Shown here piece by piece: positions 52,175-62,385 of a DNA stretch of 64,000 bases. A program made the position numbers and the translations under genes. The stretch's first letter is position 1. Each line of letters opens with the position of its first letter. The stretch comes from Rhizobacter sp. OV335 (lineage in GTDB: Bacteria; Pseudomonadota; Gammaproteobacteria; Burkholderiales; Burkholderiaceae_C). The notes beneath the pieces are model-generated. The model did no database searches and had not been told where the DNA came from. It saw nothing but the letters and a program-made list of their open reading frames with translations. The DNA lies in NCBI RefSeq assembly GCF_900142965.1, contig NZ_FRCQ01000013.1, positions 1-64,000 of the forward strand, written 5' to 3'.

Positions 52175-53350
52175 TCACGCCGCCGGCAACGGCCGCTGCC
52201 GCGCGGCGAGCGACGCCGCCAGCGCCAGCACGCCGGCCGATGCGGCGAGCCCGGCGCGCAGCCCGCCCGGCCCGTCGGCCAGCCAGCCGACCAGGCTGGG
52301 GCCGACGATCTGCCCGGCCGCGAACACCGTCGTGAAGGCGGCGATGCCGGCCGGCCACGCGGCGGCCGGCAGGTTGTGCCGCACCAGCGCGGTGGTCGAC
52401 GCGACCACCGACAGGAACACGCCGCCGAACAGCGCGCCCGATGCGAAGCCGGCCAGCGGGTGCGCACTGACCACCGGCAGCAAGGTGGCGACCGCGAGCA
52501 GCGCGTTCAGCAGCGCCATCGGCTGCCCGCCGCGCCAGCGCTGCAGCAGCCCGGCCCACAGCCACGACGACGCGATCACGCCCAGGCCGAGCAGCGCGTA
52601 GAACACCGTGATCAGCCCGCTGCCCAATTGCTGCTCGCGCAGCAGCGTCACCGAAAACGTCATGTAGCCGATGTAGCCGAGGCCGAACAGCGTGTACGAC
52701 GCGAGGCCGAACACGAAGTCGCGCGGCCGGAAGCCGGTGCGGGCCGAGGCCGGGGCGGGTGCCGCGTCCAGGCCGCGCGTGCCGCCGGCGGTGACCGCGG
52801 TGGCGAGCAGCGCCGCGGCGCCCAGCGCGATCCACGCCCATTGCCAGGCATGCGCTTGCGGCAGCGCGACGAGCGGCGGTACCAGCAGCGCCGAGGCCAC
52901 GATGCCGACGCCGGTGCCGCCGTAGTACAGACCGAGGATCAGCCCGGCGCGCGCGGCGCCATCGCTGCCGACCAGGCGGGCGGCCATCAGCCCGCCGGCG
53001 ATGAAGGCGGCGGCGCTGGCGATGCCGGTCGCGAGCCGCAGCGCGTACAGCGCTGCATCCGAGCTGACGAGGCCATGCGCCACCAGCACCAGCCCCGCCG
53101 ATGCGCTGCCCGCCAGCAGCACGCGCCGCGCGCTCAGCCGCGCCAGCGCCAGCGGCGTGGCCAGCGCGCCGAGCAGGTAGCCGGCGGCGTTGACGGTGTT
53201 CATCGCGCCGGCCGTGAGGTAGCTCCAGCCGAGGTCGGCGCGCATCGCCGGCAGCAGCAGCGCGTACGAGAAGCGCGCCAGCCCGAGCGACACCGCGGCG
53301 GCCAGCGCCAGGGCGGCGGCGGTGCGCAGCGTGGAGGAGGAAGGGCTCAT
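52175..53350 (-). CDS. YbfB/YjiJ-family MFS transporter
   Basis: A 391-aa protein with about twelve hydrophobic segments. LARFSYALLLPAMRADLGWSYLTAGAMNTVNAAGYLLGALATPLAL is the typical first two-helix block of YbfB-like transporters, and GLILGLYYGGTGVGIVASALLVPPLV the matching motif in helix 5. No substrate is known for the family. The gene converges with the ycaQ-like gene (1-bp gap). Confidence 0.87.
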   Translation of the reverse strand: MSPSSSTLRTAAALALAAAVSLGLARFSYALLLPAMRADLGWSYLTAGAMNTVNAAGYLLGALATPLALARLSARRVLLAGSASAGLVLVAHGLVSSDAALYALRLATGIASAAAFIAGGLMAARLVGSDGAARAGLILGLYYGGTGVGIVASALLVPPLVALPQAHAWQWAWIALGAAALLATAVTAGGTRGLDAAPAPASARTGFRPRDFVFGLASYTLFGLGYIGYMTFSVTLLREQQLGSGLITVFYALLGLGVIASSWLWAGLLQRWRGGQPMALLNALLAVATLLPVVSAHPLAGFASGALFGGVFLSVVASTTALVRHNLPAAAWPAGIAAFTTVFAAGQIVGPSLVGWLADGPGGLRAGLAASAGVLALAASLAARQRPLPAA

Positions 53351-53452
53351 CGCGGCGCATTGTGCCCATGCGCGCGGCCGGGCGCATTCGTCCTACAGCG
53401 TCGTGGGCGGCCGGCCGATGGGCGCGGTGCGGGTCTCGCGGTGCAATGCCGC

Positions 53453-54283
53453 ATGCACCAACACTTCGACGTCGACTGCGAGCTGAGCTACCAGATGGCC
53501 GGTCCGGCGGACTTCCTGTTCCAGCTGCATGCGCTGGACGGCATGGACCAGCGCGTGCTGAGCGAATCGCTGGAGGTGGAGCCGGCGGTGCGCGTGCACG
53601 TCTACGAAGACCCGGCGGTGGGCCACCGTTTCGCGCGCCTGTCGGCGGGAGAGGGCACGCTGCGGCTGCAGTACCGGGCGCGCGTCGAGCGGCGGCCGGT
53701 GCCGGCGGACCTGGCGGCTGCCGAGATGGCGATCACCGAGCTGCCCGACGAGGTGCTGCATAACCTGATGCCCACGCGCTACTGCGAATCCGACCTGCTG
53801 TCGCATGCGGCGATCAAGATCTTCGGCGAGCTGCCGCGCGGCGCGCTGCGGGTGCAGGCGATCTGCGACTGGCTGCACGACAACATCGACTACCAGCTCG
53901 GATCGAGCACCGCGACCACGACCGCCTGCGACGTGTTCCGCAACCGTGCCGGCGTGTGCCGCGATTTCGCGCACCTTGCGGTGACCTTCTGCCGCGCGCT
54001 GAACATCCCGGCGCGGCTGGTGGTCGGCTATGCACGGTTCGACGAGCCGCCGCCGGACTTCCACGCGGTGTTCGAGGCGTACCTCGGTGGCCGCTGGATG
54101 ATGTTCGACCCGACCCGGATGTCACCGGTCGACGACCTGGTGCGCATCGCGATGGGCCGCGACGCCAAGGACGTGGCCTTCGCGACGATCTTCGGGCCGG
54201 CGACGATGACGGGCATGCGGCCCGATGTGGCGCTGGTCGCGCAGGGTGCGAATGCCGGGCCCCGTGGCGAATCGTCTGGCTGA
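53453..54283 (+). CDS. Transglutaminase-like cysteine protease-fold protein
   Basis: A 276-aa protein from ATG 53453. The N-terminal ~140 residues are beta-rich (FDVDCELSYQMAGPADFLFQLHALDG; HVYEDPAVGHRFARLSAGEGTLRLQYRARVERR). The transglutaminase-like core has the triad Cys169 (GVCRDFAHLAVTFCRALNIPARLVVGY), His204 (DFHAVFEAYL) and Asp219 (WMMFDPTR). Such proteins act as peptidases or amidases on peptides; many sit in two-gene units with an alpha-E protein, not found here. No signal peptide. Confidence 0.88.
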   Translation: MHQHFDVDCELSYQMAGPADFLFQLHALDGMDQRVLSESLEVEPAVRVHVYEDPAVGHRFARLSAGEGTLRLQYRARVERRPVPADLAAAEMAITELPDEVLHNLMPTRYCESDLLSHAAIKIFGELPRGALRVQAICDWLHDNIDYQLGSSTATTTACDVFRNRAGVCRDFAHLAVTFCRALNIPARLVVGYARFDEPPPDFHAVFEAYLGGRWMMFDPTRMSPVDDLVRIAMGRDAKDVAFATIFGPATMTGMRPDVALVAQGANAGPRGESSG

Positions 54284-54348
54284 TCGGGTGGAACCGTGTG
54301 CGCGAGCGCGTTACCAACCGGGCTGTTGCTGATGACGGGAGATTTTCG

Positions 54349-54576
54349 ATGACATCGCTGACCCAAGATCGCCGTGCCCTTGTCGAGGCCGAAGCCGACG
54401 GCCAGGATGGCGCGCCTGCGGACGGCGCTACGTTCCTGAAGATCGTCCAGATCCTGCAACGCAAGGAGCGGCTTGCCGCGAGCGGGGCGGCGTTCGAGCG
54501 TTTCGATCCGACAGCACCCGGCATCCATTCCGCTCGACGCCGCGAGCCTGCCGGCGCGCTCACCTTCACCGGCTGA
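54349..54576 (+). CDS. Small hypothetical protein
   Basis: A 75-aa protein with GGGAGA 8-13 bp before ATG 54349. The sequence MTSLTQDRRALVEAEADGQDG then FLKIVQILQRKERLAASGAAFERFDP is moderately acidic with one probable helix. I recognise no family. It lies 65 bp after the transglutaminase gene and may share its transcript. Confidence 0.5.
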   Translation: MTSLTQDRRALVEAEADGQDGAPADGATFLKIVQILQRKERLAASGAAFERFDPTAPGIHSARRREPAGALTFTG

Positions 54577-54605
54577 GCCCGGCCAGAGCCTCGACGGAAC
54601 CTCGT

Positions 54606-55538
54606 TCAAGCCGGCTCGCTGACCTCGTTCTCGGCCAGCCAGCGCCGCCGGTCACGCGCCGGCGGGGCGCCGAACATTCGGCCATATTCGCGCGCGAACT
54701 GCGAGGCGCTTTCGTAGCCGACCTGGTGTGCCGCGGTCGACGCATCGGTGCCGCCGGACATCAGCAGCCGGCGCGCCTCCTGCAGCCGCAGCTGCTTCTG
54801 GAACTGCAGCGGGCTCATCGCGGTGACCGCCTTGAAGTGGTGGTGGAACGACGACACGCTCATGTGCACCTCGCGCGCGATCTCGTCGATGCGCAGCGCC
54901 TGCGCGTAGTTCGCGCGCAGCCGCGCGATGGCCTTCGCGATGCGCTGCGTCTGGCTGTCCTGCAGCGCGAGCTGCCGCAGCCGCGCGCCTTCGCCGTTCA
55001 TCAGCAGCCGGTACAGGATCTCGCGCTTGACCAGCGGCGCGACGATCGCGATGTCGGCCGGCGCATCGAGCAGCTTCAGCAGCCGCAGCACCGGCTCGAG
55101 CACCGGCAGCGCGATGCGGTTCACGTAGATGCCGCGGGCCGGCCCGGTCTGCGCGGCAGCGGGCAGGCGTTCGTCGCGGATCAGCTCGCCGATCTCGGCG
55201 ATGTCCAGCGACAGCCGCAGGCCGAGGTAGGGCAGCGAGTCGCTCGCGACGCGCACTTGGCCGACCACCGGCAGGTCGACCGAGGTCACCAGGTAGTGCA
55301 ACGCGTCGTAGGTGTGGACGTCGTCGCCGACCATCACCTGCTTGGAGCCCTGCGCGATCAGCGCCAGCGCCGGTTCGTAGACGTTGTGCTTCGGCCCGCC
55401 CGGGTTCGCGATGCGGTGGACGATGAGTCCGGGCACCGGCGTCTGCACGGCGCCTTCGACGCCACCGGTCGCGCGGTCCAGCATCCCCACCAGCGAGCGG
55501 CGGGCGTCGTCGAGTTCGGGAGGGTCGTGCGGGGACAT
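54606..55538 (-). CDS. AraC-family regulator (YqhC-like)
   Basis: A 310-aa protein. The N-terminal AraC_N-type domain is visible (VYEPALALIAQGSKQVMVGDDVHTYDALHYLVTSVDLPVVGQV). Residues about 195-295 carry the double HTH: RIDEIAREVHMSVSSFHHHFKAVTAMSPLQFQKQLRLQEARRLL and DASTAAHQVGYESASQFAREYGRMFGAPPARD. It is divergent from the aldo/keto reductase gene at 55725, as yqhC is beside yqhD/dkgA in enterobacteria, so it probably activates that gene in response to reactive aldehydes. Confidence 0.9.
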   Translation of the reverse strand: MSPHDPPELDDARRSLVGMLDRATGGVEGAVQTPVPGLIVHRIANPGGPKHNVYEPALALIAQGSKQVMVGDDVHTYDALHYLVTSVDLPVVGQVRVASDSLPYLGLRLSLDIAEIGELIRDERLPAAAQTGPARGIYVNRIALPVLEPVLRLLKLLDAPADIAIVAPLVKREILYRLLMNGEGARLRQLALQDSQTQRIAKAIARLRANYAQALRIDEIAREVHMSVSSFHHHFKAVTAMSPLQFQKQLRLQEARRLLMSGGTDASTAAHQVGYESASQFAREYGRMFGAPPARDRRRWLAENEVSEPA

Positions 55539-55724
55539 CGTCTTGCGGTGGAGGATCGGGTGTGTCGCAGCTTAGCGCCGTCCACGTACCTGTGCTTTGC
55601 CGGCCGGCGCGGTCTGGAGAAATGGGCAAGAACTCTGCAGGAACGTGCTGGCGTGGCATCGGCACGCGGCAGGACACTGCCGGCCTGGCCCCGCTTCCCG
55701 GGGCGACGTCACAAGGAGCTGGAC

Positions 55725-56762
55725 ATGCAACATCGAAAACTCGGCCGCACCGGCCTGTTCGTCTCGGAACTGTGCCTGGGCACGATGACCTTCGGCGGCG
55801 GCGGTGGCATCTGGAGCCAGATCGGCAAGCTGCAGCAGGACGAGGCCGATGCGCTGGTGGGCCGCGCGCTCGACGCCGGCATCAACTTCATCGACACCGC
55901 CGACGTCTATTCGGAAGGCCAGTCGGAGCAGATCACCGGCCAGGCGCTGCGCAACCTGAAGGTGCCGCGCGACAAGGTGGTCATCGCCACCAAGGTGTTC
56001 GGCGAGACCGGCGCCAAGGGCGTCAATTCGTCGGGCATGTCGCGCTTCCACATCATGGACGGCGTGAAGGCAAGCCTGAAGCGCCTGCAGCTCGAGCACA
56101 TCGACCTGTACCAGATCCACGGCTTCGACCCGTCCACCCCGATCGACGAAGCGGTGCATGCGATGGACACGCTGGTGCAGCAAGGGCACGTGCGCTATGT
56201 CGGGGTGTCGAACTGGGCGGCCTGGCAGATCGCGAAAGCGCTGGGGATAGCCGAGCGCGACGGCAAGGCGCGCTTCGAGTCGCTGCAGGCCTACTACACG
56301 ATCGCCGGGCGCGACCTGGAGCGCGAGATCGTGCCGATGCTGCGCAGCGAGCAGGTCGGGCTGATGGTGTGGAGCCCGCTGGCCGGCGGCTTGCTGAGCG
56401 GCAAATACGGGCGCGACGGGCAGGGCGCCGAGCAGGGCAGCCGGCGCACCACCTTCGATTTCCCGCCGGTGAACCGTGCGCGCGCCGACGATTGCATCGA
56501 CGTGATGCGCGGCATCGCCGAGGCACACGGCGTGTCGGTCGCGCGGGTCGCGCTGGCCTGGGTGCTGCACCAGCCGGCGGTCAGCACCGTGATCATCGGT
56601 GCCAAGCGGGTCGAGCAACTGGACGACAACATCGCCGCGACGGCGTTGAAGTTGAATGCCGATGAGCTCGCGGCGCTGGACAAGGTCAGCGCGTTGCCGG
56701 CGGAGTACCCGGGGTGGATGCTGACGCGGCAGGCGGGGCAGCGGGCGGCGCGGCTGGGTTGA
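55725..56762 (+). CDS. Aldo/keto reductase
   Basis: A 345-aa NADPH-dependent oxidoreductase, with AAGGAG 9-14 bp before ATG 55725. The catalytic tetrad is seen: Asp57 (FIDTADVYSEG), Tyr62, Lys90 (VVIATKVFG) and His132 (LYQIHGFDP). The C-terminal STVIIGAKRVEQLDDNIAA is typical of the AKR branch with cofactor loop residues. The substrate is probably a small aldehyde, given the divergent YqhC-like regulator. Its last 77 bp overlap the convergent HAD gene. Confidence 0.93.
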   Translation: MQHRKLGRTGLFVSELCLGTMTFGGGGGIWSQIGKLQQDEADALVGRALDAGINFIDTADVYSEGQSEQITGQALRNLKVPRDKVVIATKVFGETGAKGVNSSGMSRFHIMDGVKASLKRLQLEHIDLYQIHGFDPSTPIDEAVHAMDTLVQQGHVRYVGVSNWAAWQIAKALGIAERDGKARFESLQAYYTIAGRDLEREIVPMLRSEQVGLMVWSPLAGGLLSGKYGRDGQGAEQGSRRTTFDFPPVNRARADDCIDVMRGIAEAHGVSVARVALAWVLHQPAVSTVIIGAKRVEQLDDNIAATALKLNADELAALDKVSALPAEYPGWMLTRQAGQRAARLG

Positions 56763-57594
56763 CGGCTCTGGGGCGCTTGTCGGCGGTGCGAGCCGCGCGC
56801 AGCGCCCCGGCCACTTCAGCGAACCCTCGTCCGCGCTCGCCTTGAGCCAGGTACGCCGGCCACGTGTGCAACCGATCCGCGAATTGCATCAGGTTCGCGA
56901 CCCCGACGCTGACCGGGAAGTGCCCGAACATCGCCTGGTCGTTCGTCGAATCGCCGACGTACGCCCAGGCCGCGGTCTCGTCATCGAGCGAGCGCCCGAG
57001 CAAACGCTGCACGATCCAGCGCGCACCGCTCAGCTTGTCGTGCTCGCCGTACCAGCCGTTGATGTGGATCGAGCTGACGGTCGCGTTCATGCCTTCGCTG
57101 CGCATCACCTGCAGCACCGCGTCGATCTGCGGCGGCGTCAGGTGCGCGAACTCGCCGTGGTCGATCGCGATGTCGGTGACGCGGCCGGCGCTGTCCTGCG
57201 CGAGCGTGGCGCCGGGCACCTCGTCCAGCACGCGCTGTGCGGTCTGACGCAATCGCATCGCGTTGTGGGTTCGTGTCGCTTCGTCCTGCGCGTACTCGAT
57301 CAACAACCGCCCGGCCGCTTCGCGGAACAACGCGACCGCGCCGTTCTCCGCGACGATCGCATCGATCGGCCAGTCGCGCGCGAACGGTTCGCTCCAACCC
57401 ATCGGCCGCCCGGTGATCGCGATCACCGGAATGCCGGCGTCGCGCAGCGCCTGCAGGGCCGCCAGCGCCGCCGGCTCGATCGCGCCGTCGCGCGTCAGCG
57501 TGTCGTCGATGTCGGTCAGCACGCCGCGCACGCTGCGGGCCAGCTCGGGGCTCAGTTCTGAAAGGGGGCGGGGCCGGGGTGTGGCGTCAGGCAT
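56686..57594 (-). CDS. HAD-IIB family phosphatase
   Basis: A 302-aa protein from ATG 57594 (MPDATPRPRP). HAD motif I is VRGVLTDIDDTLTRDGAIE (the nucleophile Asp in DIDDT), motif II VIAITGRP, motif IV in AWAYVGDSTNDQAMFGHF. The large cap (DEATRTHNAMRLRQTAQRVLDEVPGATLAQDSAGRVTDIAIDHGE) is of the IIB type, as in sucrose- or mannosyl-3-phosphoglycerate phosphatases. The C-terminal ~25 residues (Ala/Pro-rich) are encoded in the overlap with the aldo/keto reductase gene. The substrate is a sugar phosphate, not identified further. Confidence 0.87.
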   Translation of the reverse strand: MPDATPRPRPLSELSPELARSVRGVLTDIDDTLTRDGAIEPAALAALQALRDAGIPVIAITGRPMGWSEPFARDWPIDAIVAENGAVALFREAAGRLLIEYAQDEATRTHNAMRLRQTAQRVLDEVPGATLAQDSAGRVTDIAIDHGEFAHLTPPQIDAVLQVMRSEGMNATVSSIHINGWYGEHDKLSGARWIVQRLLGRSLDDETAAWAYVGDSTNDQAMFGHFPVSVGVANLMQFADRLHTWPAYLAQGERGRGFAEVAGALRAARTADKRPRAVNPAAPPAAPPAASASTPGTPPATR

Positions 57595-57675
57595 GCCCCG
57601 CAGTCTTGCACGACCCGCGGGCATAACGCACGCCACAACGCACGCAATGGGCTGGAATCCGCCCGTTCCGGCGTC

Positions 57676-57681
57676 TACAAT
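57676..57681 (+). promoter_or_regulatory. Probable -10 element of the ahcY operon
   Basis: TACAAT lies 11 bp before the first paired bases of the SAH riboswitch, so transcription would start near 57688, just ahead of the aptamer. A clear -35 is not visible. Confidence 0.5.
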
Positions 57682-57691
57682 CCCTGCACTT

Positions 57692-57770
57692 TCCGAGGAG
57701 CGTTGCAAGGCCGCCTGTCGCCACGACAGCCGCCCCAGGCTCGGGAATCCAATTGCAACCGCGCTCACCC
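57692..57770 (+). promoter_or_regulatory. S-adenosylhomocysteine (SAH) riboswitch aptamer
   Basis: The conserved core is all present. CCGAG (57693-57697) pairs with CTCGG (57740-57744), the hallmark first stem with CAGGCTCGG. GAGCGTTGC (57698-57706) pairs with GCAAC (57755-57759) and, after a short interruption, GCTC (57763-57766), forming the pseudoknot. The variable hairpin CTGTCG...CGACAG lies at 57715-57729. Position directly upstream of ahcY is the established one. High SAH should stabilise the aptamer and turn expression on, clearing the inhibitor of methyltransferases. Confidence 0.9.
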
Positions 57771-57793
57771 GCACGATCGTCCTTCGTGGGTGA
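57764..57793 (+). promoter_or_regulatory. Expression-platform hairpin overlapping the SAH aptamer
   Basis: CTCACCC (57764-57770) can pair with GGGTGAG (57787-57793), with CACGA and TTCGTG extending the stem. It shares CTC with the pseudoknot strand of the aptamer, so the two folds exclude each other, as a switch requires. No T-run follows, so it may act on access or transcription by another mechanism. Confidence 0.6.
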
Positions 57794-57875
57794 GTTTGTG
57801 AACCGCGGTCCTGAACCGCGTTCTTGAGCTTCCAACGTCGTTGCGCGTGCGGGGTCCTTATCAATGGAGCCCGAC

Positions 57876-59303
<1,428 letters not shown>

Positions 59304-59310
59304 TCCGACC

Positions 59311-60078
59311 ATGCGCATCGACCAGCTGCTCGTCTCCGAGGGGCTGGCGCCCACCCGATCGGCCGCCCAGCGGTTGATCGAGCGCGGCGCCGTCCGTTGG
59401 CTCGGCCCCAAGGGCTGGGCCGTTCCGAAGAAGGCGGGCGAAGACGTGCCCGAAGGCTGCGAGCTCGAGATCACCGACGACGCCGAGCTGCGCTTCGTGT
59501 CGCGCGGCGGGCTCAAGCTCGAAGGCGCGCTGAAGCACTGCGCGATCGACGTGACCGGGCTGGCCTGCCTCGATGCCGGCCAGAGCACCGGCGGCTTCAC
59601 CGACGCCCTGCTGCAGGCCGGTGCCGCCCGCGTGGCCGGCATCGACGTCGGCCATGGCCAGTTGCACCCGAAGCTGCAGGCCGATGCGCGGGTGCAGTGC
59701 TTCGAGGGCGTCAATGCCCGCGACGTGACCGGCTCGGCCTTCGAGGCCGCATCGACGCCGCACAGTTTCGGCTTCGTCACCGGCGACCTGTCGTTCATCA
59801 CGTCGACGCACGTGCTGCCGACGCTGGCGCACTACCTGGCGCCCGAGGGTCACCTGCTGCTGCTGATCAAGCCGCAGTTCGAGCTGCAGCCGGCGCAGAT
59901 CGGCAAGGGCGGCATCGTCAAGGACGAACGGCATTTCGCCGAGGTCGAGACGCGCATCCGCAAGGCCTGCAGGGAGCAGTTTCTGCAGGTGCGCGCCTAT
60001 TTCCAAAGCCCGATCAAGGGCGGCAACGGCAACACCGAGTTCTTCGTGTGGGCCGTGCCATCCGAGGATGTTGCATGA
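59311..60078 (+). CDS. TlyA-family S4-domain rRNA methyltransferase
   Basis: A 255-aa protein starting 7 bp after ahcY. Residues 1-60 are an S4 RNA-binding domain (MRIDQLLVSEGLAPTRSAAQRLIERGAVRW). The FtsJ-like part has RFVSRGGLKLEGALKH, motif I CLDAGQSTGGFTDALLQAGAARVAGIDVGHGQLHPKL, and LLLLIKPQFELQPAQIGKGGIVKD. TlyA proteins methylate rRNA or act as haemolysins by name only. Motif I reads AGQS instead of the usual VGAS. Its stop overlaps the metF start by 4 bp. The product SAH would be handled by AhcY. Confidence 0.9.
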   Translation: MRIDQLLVSEGLAPTRSAAQRLIERGAVRWLGPKGWAVPKKAGEDVPEGCELEITDDAELRFVSRGGLKLEGALKHCAIDVTGLACLDAGQSTGGFTDALLQAGAARVAGIDVGHGQLHPKLQADARVQCFEGVNARDVTGSAFEAASTPHSFGFVTGDLSFITSTHVLPTLAHYLAPEGHLLLLIKPQFELQPAQIGKGGIVKDERHFAEVETRIRKACREQFLQVRAYFQSPIKGGNGNTEFFVWAVPSEDVA

Positions 60079-60908
60079 GCCGAGTTCCCGTCAGTCTGGA
60101 GTTCTTCCCGCCCAAGACGCCCGAAGGCGTCACCAAGCTCGCAGCCGTGCGCCAGCAGCTCTATGCGCTGAAGCCGAGCTTCTGCTCCGTCACCTATGGC
60201 GCGGGCGGCTCGACGCAGGACGGCACGTTGGCGGCCGTGCAGGCGATCCTGGCCGAGGGTGTCGAGGCCGCGTCGCACTTCACCTGCGTCGGTGCGGACC
60301 GGGCGTCGGTGCAGGCCAAGCTCGAGCAGTTCAAGGCCGCGGGCATCCGCCGGCTGGTGGCGTTGCGCGGCGACCTGCCGAGCGGCTATGGCGGTTTCGG
60401 CGAGTTCCGCTACGCGAGCGAGCTGATCGCGTTCATCCGCGAGGCCACCGGCCAGCAGTTCCACATCGAGGTGGCGGCGTATCCCGAGATGCATCCGCAG
60501 GCGAAGTCGCCGCAGGCCGACCTGCAGGCCTATGTCGAGAAGGTGAAGGCGGGCGCCGATGCGGCGATCACGCAATTCTTCTTCAATGCCGATGCCTACG
60601 AGCGTTTCGTCGAGGACGCGCGCCGGCTGGGGGCCGACATCCCGGTGGTGCCGGGCATCATGCCGATCACGAACGCGAGCGGCATCATCCGCTTCGCCGA
60701 TTCGTCGGGTGCCGAGATCCCGCGCTGGATCCGGCTGCGGCTGCAGAGCTTCGGCGACGACACCGCGTCGATCAAGGCCTTCGGGCTCGACGTGGTGACC
60801 GAGCTGTGCGAGCGGCTGCTGCGCATCGGCGTGCCGGGGCTGCACATCTACACGATGAATGCCGCGACCGCGCCGATCGAGATCTGCCGGCGCTTGGGCC
60901 TCTCGTAG
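60075..60908 (+). CDS. metF: 5,10-methylenetetrahydrofolate reductase
   Basis: A 277-aa flavoprotein that makes 5-methyltetrahydrofolate for methionine synthesis. VSLEFFPPKTPEGVTKL, FCSVTYGAGGSTQDGTL, HFTCVGADRASVQ, LVALRGDLPSGYGGFGEFRYASEL, EVAAYPEMHPQA and ITQFFFNADAYERF are conserved family blocks. The ATG at 60075 overlaps the tlyA stop. Regulated with ahcY by the SAH riboswitch, which couples removal of homocysteine to its remethylation. The stop is directly adjacent to the convergent cyclo-ligase gene. Confidence 0.96.
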   Translation: MSRVPVSLEFFPPKTPEGVTKLAAVRQQLYALKPSFCSVTYGAGGSTQDGTLAAVQAILAEGVEAASHFTCVGADRASVQAKLEQFKAAGIRRLVALRGDLPSGYGGFGEFRYASELIAFIREATGQQFHIEVAAYPEMHPQAKSPQADLQAYVEKVKAGADAAITQFFFNADAYERFVEDARRLGADIPVVPGIMPITNASGIIRFADSSGAEIPRWIRLRLQSFGDDTASIKAFGLDVVTELCERLLRIGVPGLHIYTMNAATAPIEICRRLGLS

Positions 60909-61490
60909 TCAGCTGTCCCGCTGCCACATCACACCCTCTTCGGTGATGACGGCATCCAGCGGGTTCTCGCCTTCCTTCGGGCGCAGCATCGGCAGGAAGC
61001 CGTGCGCATAGCAAAGCCCGACCGTGATCGGGCGGGGCGTCAGCGCGGCGACCGAGCGCTCGTAGAACCCGCCGCCATACCCCAGCCGCGCCCCCTCGGT
61101 GCCGTAGCCCACGCAGGGCAGCAGCAGCAGTTCCGGCTGGAACTGCTCGGTGCCTTTCGGCTTGGGGATGTCATGCGCATCGAGTTCGGTCGGGCAGCCC
61201 GGGTACCAGACGTGGAAGCGCAAGGTGCCGTCGGTCCGGTCCATCACCGGCAACCCGATGCGCCGGCCCGGTCCGCCTTCGCTCCAGCGGAACAGCGCCG
61301 GCAGCGGATCGAACTCGCCCTTGATCGGCCAGTAGCCGCCGATCAACGATTCGCGCCGGCTGACCAGCCAGATGCGCAGCATGCTTTGCAGCTGCACCGC
61401 AAGCTCGAGCCGGTCGGGCAAGGCCTGACGGTCGGCGATCAGCTTCTTGCGCAGCACCGCAATCGTGGAGGACGTGTCGGGGGTGGCCAT
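60909..61490 (-). CDS. 5-formyltetrahydrofolate cyclo-ligase (copy 1)
   Basis: A 193-aa enzyme converting 5-formyl-THF to 5,10-methenyl-THF with ATP. IAVLRKKLIADRQALPDRLE near the start, IGGYWPIKGEFDP (folate site), and LLLPCVGYGTEGARLGYGGGFYERSVAAL with the Gly-rich ATP loop are characteristic. The gene converges directly with metF, linking it to one-carbon metabolism by position. A second copy stands at 63386-63982. Confidence 0.9.
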   Translation of the reverse strand: MATPDTSSTIAVLRKKLIADRQALPDRLELAVQLQSMLRIWLVSRRESLIGGYWPIKGEFDPLPALFRWSEGGPGRRIGLPVMDRTDGTLRFHVWYPGCPTELDAHDIPKPKGTEQFQPELLLLPCVGYGTEGARLGYGGGFYERSVAALTPRPITVGLCYAHGFLPMLRPKEGENPLDAVITEEGVMWQRDS

Positions 61491-61557
61491 GCGGGCGATT
61501 GTGACCGAGCCGTGGCACGGGTGGCCAGCACCACAGCAGCGCGCCTACCATCGGCGC

Positions 61558-61983
61558 ATGGCCACGATCAGCTCACCGAAGGATGAATTCGCCCGCTACT
61601 GCGTCGAGCTGCTCGGCTCGCTGGGCCCGACACGCTCGCGGCGCATGTTCGGCGGGCACGGCTTCTATGTCGACGATGTGTTCATCGCGCTGATCTTCGA
61701 GGAGCGCCTGTACCTGAAGGCCGACGACGCGACCCGGGCGCGCTTCGAGCAGGCCGGCTGCCAGCCCTTCGTCTACGAAGGCGGGCAGGGCAAGTCGGTG
61801 TCGATCAGCTACTACACCGCGCCCGACGACGCGATGGAATCGCCGGCGCTGATGCGCCCGTGGGCGCGGCTCGCGATGGAGGCGGGCCTGCGCGCCGCGG
61901 CGGCCAAGGCCCGCAAGCCGGTCAAGCCGCGTGCAGCGCCGGCGAAGACGAAGCGCCCAGCCGCGAAGAGAGCTGCTCGCTGA
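61558..61983 (+). CDS. TfoX N-terminal domain protein
   Basis: A 141-aa protein from ATG 61558. FARYCVELLGSLGPTRSRRMFGGHGFYVDDVFIALIFEERLYLKADDATRARFEQAGCQPFVYEGGQGKSVSISYYTAP is the TfoX/Sxy N-terminal domain. The tail KARKPVKPRAAPAKTKRPAAKRAAR is Lys/Arg/Ala-rich, like nucleic-acid-binding tails. The TfoX C-terminal domain is lacking, as in many stand-alone members whose role is unknown; competence regulation is not implied. The tail overlaps the convergent gene by 62 bp. Confidence 0.85.
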   Translation: MATISSPKDEFARYCVELLGSLGPTRSRRMFGGHGFYVDDVFIALIFEERLYLKADDATRARFEQAGCQPFVYEGGQGKSVSISYYTAPDDAMESPALMRPWARLAMEAGLRAAAAKARKPVKPRAAPAKTKRPAAKRAAR

Positions 61984-62293
61984 ACCGCTGCGCCAGCGAC
62001 TTGCCGCGCTTGCAGGCGTCGGGCGGCACCAGCAGCTGGAACTGCGCGCTCGGCCAGGCTTCGAGCACCGCCTGCGCGCCGGCCGGCAGCGCGACGCTGT
62101 CGCCGCGTTCCAGCCACACATCCTGGGCCGGCTCGTCGGCCGTGCCCGGCACCGTCAGCCACAGGCGGCCTTCGGTGACGCGCAGCCAGCGCGACCCGGG
62201 TCCGATCTCCAGCGGGCGGGCCTCGCCGGGCGCCACGGTCCAGCTCGCGGCTTCGGATTGTTGAAAATTGCTCATCACCATCGGGCTTGCCAT
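61922..62293 (-). CDS. DUF2917 family protein
   Basis: A 123-aa protein from ATG 62293, with AAGGAG 7-12 bp before. The core SWTVAPGEARPLEIGPGSRWLRVTEGRLWLTVPGTADEPAQDVWLERGDSVALPAGAQAVLEAWPSAQFQLL is a cupin-like beta-barrel (DUF2917), common in Burkholderiales and of unknown function. It is divergent from the LysR gene at 62386, a typical regulator/target layout. Its 3' end overlaps the TfoX gene. Confidence 0.82.
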   Translation of the reverse strand: MASPMVMSNFQQSEAASWTVAPGEARPLEIGPGSRWLRVTEGRLWLTVPGTADEPAQDVWLERGDSVALPAGAQAVLEAWPSAQFQLLVPPDACKRGKSLAQRFSEQLSSRLGASSSPALHAA

Positions 62294-62385
62294 GTTGCTC
62301 TCCTTGCAGGGCATGGGATGAACTTTAGGGGGCTGCAGGCCGGTGGTCCAATGACTTACGCGGCGCGCATTGATACCATTCGCGC